Origin: Cheilinus undulatus
Taxonomy: Eukaryota; Chordata; Actinopteri; Labriformes; Labridae
Direction: 5' to 3'
DNA: 64,000 bases
Assembly (NCBI RefSeq): GCF_018320785.1
Contig: NW_024571687.1
Location: 1-64,000, forward strand
Part shown: one piece after another, positions 60,501 through 64,000 of the stretch
How positions within the stretch are numbered: position 1 is the stretch's first letter
Layout: the number at the start of each line of letters is the position of its first letter
Notes under the pieces: model-generated
The model's database searches: none
What the model was told of the DNA's origin: nothing
The model's input: the letters and a program-made list of their open reading frames with translations, nothing else
Program-made: the position numbers and the translations under genes

Positions 60501-61964
60501 TAGGACATCACCAGAACTGAGACAACCTAGGACATCACCAGAACTGAGACAGCCAAGACGTCAGCAGATCTGAGACAACCTAGGACATCACCAGAACTGA
60601 GACAACCTAGGACATCACCAGAACTGAGACAACCTAGGACGTCAGCAGAACTGAGACAACCTAGGACATCACCAGAACTGAGACAGCCAAGACGTCAGCA
60701 GAACTGAGGCAACCTAGGACATCACCAGAACTGAGACAACGTAGGACATCACCAGAACTGAGACAACCAAGATATCACCAGAACTGAGACAACCAAGACG
60801 TCAGCAGAACTGAGACAACCTAGGACATCACCAGAACTGAGACAACCTAGGACATCAGCAGAACTGAGACAGCCAAGATGTCAGCAGAACTGAGACAACG
60901 TAGGACATCACCAGAACTGAGACAACCTAGGACATCACCAGAACTGAGACAACCTAGGACATCACCAGAACTGAGACAACCTAGGACGTCAGCAGAACTG
61001 AGACAACCTATAGACCCGACTGTCTCAGTGCTGCCACCTGTTCTAAAACCAGACTATAGACTGGACCATTTCAGTACCTATCCCTGACCCTCCATCTCTG
61101 AAGAAGATCTATCACTGATATAAAGTTCTGGTCCCTCTGAAACCACAGACCTAAAACCTATCCCTGACCCTCCATCTCTGAAGAAGATCTATCACTGATA
61201 TATAGTTCTGGTCCCTCTGAAACTGTCAGACCTAGAACCTCTTACCTTGATGTGTTCGAGCCAGTGCGTGGACTCCAGACTTGACAGCCAATGAGATTCC
61301 TCCACGTTGGGGTAGACGATGTCTTTGAGCTTCTTCAGGGATTCTCTCATCACGTGGATGTTCTGGATGTCGAGGAAGACCAGCTCAGCGTTCTGGTACT
61401 CATCACCTTCGTAGCCTCCACCAGTCGCCTGTAGGGGGTGACAGAGACCATCAGATTTTAAATTAGAAGCTCAGATCCTCATCTACAGCAGAGCGTTCCA
61501 TCTGTCTGACCTTCAGGCCCTAACCCAAAACTAAGACCCCGGGGACCCAGCCAGAAAAAAACTCATTCTTACTGGAATAACAGACCTTCAGACTCTATGT
61601 ATGAACTACCCATTAATACTATGGTGCAGCAGTGCCTATCTAGACAGAAAATAATAATAAAAATGATAACATTTTCATTACTAGTGGTATTATTGTACCA
61701 TCAGATCAACAGTCCTCAGCTCTAACCCTGGACGTTCTCTCAGTGATATGACAGATCATGTGACCCTCCTCCTCTCACCTTATTGGCCACAGCGTTGACG
61801 TTGGGTCTGGCATCATAGATGGTCAGCTTGGTGGTCTCGTTGGCCTCTCTGATGAGGTCCAGGTAACGCTCATCGTCTTTGTTCCTCTTCCCCGACATTC
61901 CAACCAGAGGCTGACTGCAGCGCACGATCACCGCCTGGTTCTCCCTGTGGATCCACGACAGAAC
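54336..61964 (-). CDS. mtm1: Myotubularin (3' part; 5' exons lie beyond the window)
   Basis: Phosphoinositide 3-phosphatase acting on PI(3)P and PI(3,5)P2; the human gene is mutated in X-linked myotubular myopathy. Exons in transcript order: 61964-61779, 61428-61246, 59369-59214, 58894-58847, 58727-58635, 58556-58443, 55129-54953, 54530-54336. All are phase 0 and give 383 residues plus stop. The catalytic loop [15 protein letters not shown] is intact. MTM1 rather than MTMR1 is chosen from [28 protein letters not shown], the FLYNCESAR segment and the tail [20 protein letters not shown]. The end THLHTPL differs from mtmr1. The PH-GRAM exons are not in the window; a 20-bp minisatellite fills the intron up to position 64000. 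Every intron position here is shared with mtmr1 except one that mtm1 lacks. Confidence 0.95.
54531..54952. other. mtm1 last intron
   Basis: 422-bp GT-AG intron without repeats, one of the few longer introns here lacking an array. Confidence 0.8.
54953..55129 (-). CDS. mtm1: mtm1 exon [14 protein letters not shown]
   Basis: 59 codons, [48 protein letters not shown]. The acceptor is GTTTCTCTAG and the donor is CAG|GTATGT. A 51-bp G-rich minisatellite (C-rich on the transcript) begins about 15 bp upstream of the acceptor. Confidence 0.95.
55145..56090. repeat. 51-bp G-rich minisatellite beside an mtm1 acceptor
   Basis: About 18 units of GGTTAGGGCTGGAGGGGGGT, ATGATAGGTTCACTGAGGTT and CAGAGGGTTAT. 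The exon-proximal end reads GGGTTAGGGTTAGGGC, two and a half telomere-like repeats. C-rich on the transcript. Confidence 0.95.
56539..56648 (-). pseudogene. Truncated duplicate of the mtm1 FPTAFEFNE exon (copy A)
   Basis: Same structure as copy B: frame intact (ending NCDGARDQG), donor GTAAGA kept, acceptor lost at the same base. The shared breakpoint with copy B shows that one was copied from the other, as a unit of about 485 bp within the surrounding array. Confidence 0.85.
57024..57133 (-). pseudogene. Truncated duplicate of the mtm1 FPTAFEFNE exon (copy B)
   Basis: 110 nt nearly identical to 58443-58552, with the reading frame intact (ending NCDGAWDQS) and the GTAAGA donor retained. The first four exon bases and the acceptor are replaced by minisatellite, so normal inclusion is unlikely. 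About 100 bp of the adjoining intron is duplicated with it. Confidence 0.85.
58443..58556 (-). CDS. mtm1: mtm1 exon FPTAFEFNE (functional copy)
   Basis: 38 codons, [20 protein letters not shown] to CESARDQH. This copy alone keeps the acceptor (CTCTTTAAG) and the exon's 5' end, and its CESAR reading matches MTM1. Two 5'-trimmed copies lie downstream on the transcript at 57133-57024 and 56648-56539. Confidence 0.93.
58635..58727 (-). CDS. mtm1: mtm1 exon RIGHGDKNH
   Basis: 31 codons, [20 protein letters not shown] to CVWQMTKQ. The acceptor is GTTTGAACAG and the donor is CAG|GTAAGA. Only 78 bp separate it from the next exon. Confidence 0.95.
58847..58894 (-). CDS. mtm1: mtm1 exon [16 protein letters not shown]
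   Basis: A 16-codon phosphatase-domain exon, the same size and phase as mtmr1 exon 12. The acceptor is TTGTTTCAG and the donor is TCA|GTAAGA. Confidence 0.95.
58998..59212. repeat. 46-bp repeat adjoining the mtm1 catalytic exon
   Basis: Four and a half copies (period 45-46 bp) of CTATGGTGTCTCTGAGTGTC followed by CTCTATAGTTAAAC. The last copy merges into the exon donor region. Confidence 0.92.
59214..59369 (-). CDS. mtm1: mtm1 catalytic exon
   Basis: 52 codons with HCSDGWDR, the CX5R P-loop. The acceptor is CTCTCCAG and the donor is CAG|GTCAGT. The 3' two-thirds is about 90% identical at nucleotide level to the mtmr1 exon, the rest much less (counted by eye). Confidence 0.95.
59408..59960. 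mobile_element. hAT-like MITE in an mtm1 intron
   Basis: 553 bp between two TATTTATT octamers (59400-59407, 59961-59968), an 8-bp target-site duplication. The ends are AGTGCTGTCAAAAGATT and, inverted, TTGGGGCTGTTGAAATTA. Subterminal GATTAATC motifs, as I recall, are typical of a widespread fish hAT family. Short internal frames only, so non-autonomous. Confidence 0.7.
60240..61010. repeat. 27-bp minisatellite in mtm1
   Basis: About 28 units of AACTGAGACAACCTAGGACA followed by TCACCAG or TCAGCAG. 27 bp is nine codons, hence a short plus-strand open frame. Confidence 0.95.
61065..61225. repeat. Direct duplication of about 82 bp next to an mtm1 exon
   Basis: CCTATCCCTGACCCTCCATC...GGTCCCTCTGAAAC occurs twice in tandem. 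The second copy ends about 20 bp from the donor of the exon at 61246. Confidence 0.9.
61246..61428 (-). CDS. mtm1: mtm1 exon with HVMRESLKK
   Basis: 61 codons, [34 protein letters not shown] and THWLEHIK. The acceptor is CCCTACAG and the donor is AAG|GTAAGA. The homologue of mtmr1 exon 10. Confidence 0.95.
61429..61778. other. mtm1 intron, non-repetitive
   Basis: 350-bp GT-AG intron without an array and with nothing else recognised. Confidence 0.75.
61779..61964 (-). CDS. mtm1: mtm1 exon with RCSQPLVG (first exon in window)
   Basis: 62 codons, [20 protein letters not shown] to PNVNAVANK, the phosphatase domain N-terminal part. The acceptor is TTCCTCAG and the donor is AAG|GTGAGA. Its acceptor and first 59 nt recur in a 91-bp tandem repeat immediately upstream on the transcript. 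Confidence 0.95.
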
Positions 61965-62207
61965 CTGAGGAACATCAAAGTCACTTCATTTACTACAGAG
62001 GCTGACTGCAGCAGACCATCACCACCTGGTTCTCCCTGTGGATCCACGACAGAACCTGAGGAACATCACAGTCACTTTATAAACTACAGAGGCTGACTGC
62101 AGCAGACCATCACCGCCTGGGTCTCCCTGTGGATCCACGACAGAACCTGAGGAACATCACAGTCACTTTATAAACTACAGAGGCTGACTGCAGCACACGA
62201 TCACTCT
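61906..62207. repeat. 91-bp tandem repeat of an mtm1 acceptor and exon start
   Basis: Units at 61906-61996 (the real exon edge), 61997-62087 and 62088-62178, with a partial fourth. Each carries, on the transcript, GTTCCTCAG|GTTCTGTCGT, the 3' splice site and the first 59 exon bases. Confidence 0.93.
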
Positions 62208-64000
62208 CGATATATTATGCTGTAGATTGATATGTGACAGTGTAATTTGAAATGTGATAGTGTAGTTCGATATGTGATGGTGTAGTTTGATATGTGACAG
62301 TGTATTTGAAATGTGACAGTGTAGTTTGATATGTGACAGTGTATTTGAAATGTGACGGTGTAGTTTGAAATGTGATAGTGTAGTTCGATATGTGATGGTG
62401 TAGTTTGATATGTGACAGTGTATTTGAAATGTGACAGTGTAGTTTGATATGTGATGGTGTAGTTTGATATGTGACAGTGTATTTGAAATGTGATGGTGTA
62501 GTTTGAAATGTGACGGTGTAGTTTAATATGTGACGGTGTAATTTGAAATGTGACAGTGTAGTTTGATATGTGACGTGTAATTTAAAATGTGACGGTGTAG
62601 TGTGATGTGTGACACTGTCATTTGAAATGTGACATGTAGTTTGATGTGTTACGTCTAGCCTGATATGTTATGGTGTATTTTGATATGTGACAGTGTAGTT
62701 TGATTAACGGTCTAGTTTGAAATCTGACGTTGTAGTTTGATATGTAACAGTGTAGTTTGATATGTGACGGTGTAGTTTGATATGTCATGTGGTCAACTGA
62801 AATGTGACAGTGTAGTTTGAAATGAGACAGTCTAGTTTGATATGTGACGTTTAGTCTGATATGTTACGGTGTAGTTTGATATGTGCCCCTGTAGTTTGAT
62901 ATGTGACAGTGTAGTCTGATATGTTACATTGTAGTTTGATATGTGACGGTGTAGTCTGATATCTTACGGTATATTTTGGTATGTAACGGTGTAATCTGAT
63001 ATGTGACAGTGTAGTCTGATATATTACAGTGTAGTTTAATATGTAACAGTGTAGTCTGATATGTGATGTGTAGTCTGATATGTGACATCTAGTTTGATAT
63101 GTGACTGTGTAGTTTGATATGTTTCGGTGTATTTTGGTATGTAACGGTGTAGTCTGATATGTGACAGTGTAGTCTGATATGTTACAATGTAGTTTGATAT
63201 GTAACAGTGCAGTCGAATATGTGACGGTGTAGTCTGATATGTTACGCTGTGTTTTGGTATGTAACGGTGTATTCTGATATGTGACGGTGTAGTCTGATAT
63301 GTTACAGTGTAGTTTGATATGTAACAGTGCAGTCAGATATGTGACGGTGTAGTCTGATATGTTACGGTGTATTTTGGTATGTAACGGTGTAGTCTGATAT
63401 GTGACGGTGTAGTCTGATATGTTACATTGTAGTTTGATATGTAACAGTGCAGTCGAATATGTGACGGTGTAGTCTGATATGTTACGCTGTGTTTTGGTAT
63501 GTAACGGTGTATTCTGATATGTGACGGTGTAGTCTGATATGTTACAGTGTAGTTTGATATGTAACAGTGCAGTCGGATATGTGACGGTGTAGTCTGATAT
63601 GTTAGGGTGTAGTTTGATATGTGACTGTCTAGTTTGATATGTGACGGTCTAGTTTGATATGTGGCAGTCTAGTTTGAAATGTCATGGTGTAGTTTGATAT
63701 GTTATGGTGTATTTTGTTATGTGACTGTGTATTTCAATATGTGACTGTGTAGTTTGATATGTGACGGTGTAGTTTGATATGTGACGGTGTAGTTTGATAT
63801 GTGGCGGTCTAGTTTGAAATGTGATGGTGTAGTTTGATATGTTATGGTGTTCTTTGATATGTGACTGTGTATTTTGATATGTGACTGTGTAGTTTGATTT
63901 GTGAAGGTGTAGTTTGATATGTGACAGTGTAGTTTGATATGTGACCGTGTAGTTTGATATGTGATGGTGTAGATTAATATGTTACGGTCTAGTCTGATAT
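62208..64000. repeat. 20-bp minisatellite (runs off the window)
   Basis: About 90 degenerate units of TGTAGTTTGATATGTGACGG in the mtm1 intron upstream of the first visible exon. No exon of mtm1 was found inside it. Confidence 0.93.

Overview
The window is vertebrate nuclear DNA, most likely from a teleost fish with a compact genome. The genes are split into short exons with GT-AG introns, several only 75-120 bp long. The encoded proteins are vertebrate myotubularins, and the spacers hold hAT-like and LINE-like remnants of the kind common in fish. Both genes lie on the minus strand, head to tail, in the order mtm1 (upstream, 5' part beyond position 64000) then mtmr1 (complete, 43568 down to 10076). 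As I recall it, MTM1 and MTMR1 are neighbours in this order in other vertebrates too.

I reconstructed mtmr1 from 17 coding exons that join in frame into a 649-residue protein: N-terminal region, PH-GRAM domain, phosphatase domain with the HCSDGWDR active site at Cys421, a C-terminal helix, and a C-terminal PDZ-ligand-like VHTAV. Eight downstream exons of mtm1 (383 residues, all phase 0) are present, from the RCSQPL segment to the stop codon. Both proteins are expected to be 3-phosphatases acting on PI(3)P and PI(3,5)P2 on endosomal membranes.

Layout (plus-strand coordinates): 1-9860 is downstream of mtmr1 and holds two large minisatellites (880-4143 and 6053-9480). 10076-43568 is mtmr1. 43569-54335 is the intergenic spacer, with the mtmr1 promoter side, a LINE-like fragment and several minisatellites but no gene I can support. 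54336-61964 is the 3' part of mtm1, and 62208-64000 is an intronic minisatellite that runs off the window.

The striking property is repeat content. By my rough sum about 43 kb of the 64 kb is tandem repeat, against about 3.1 kb of coding sequence. Many arrays begin within a few bases of an exon, and several are visibly built from the exon edge itself. These are: the mtmr1 stop codon plus C-terminal codons (17-bp unit), the mtmr1 exon 14 donor (43-bp unit, about 40 copies), an mtm1 acceptor plus exon start (91-bp unit, three copies), and an mtm1 exon lacking only its acceptor edge (two extra copies). A 10.3-kb array of a 15-bp unit ends at the mtmr1 exon 10 acceptor, so the pre-mRNA there carries a very long pyrimidine-rich tract. 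The very long open frames in these arrays are by-products of repeat periodicity and are not annotated as genes.
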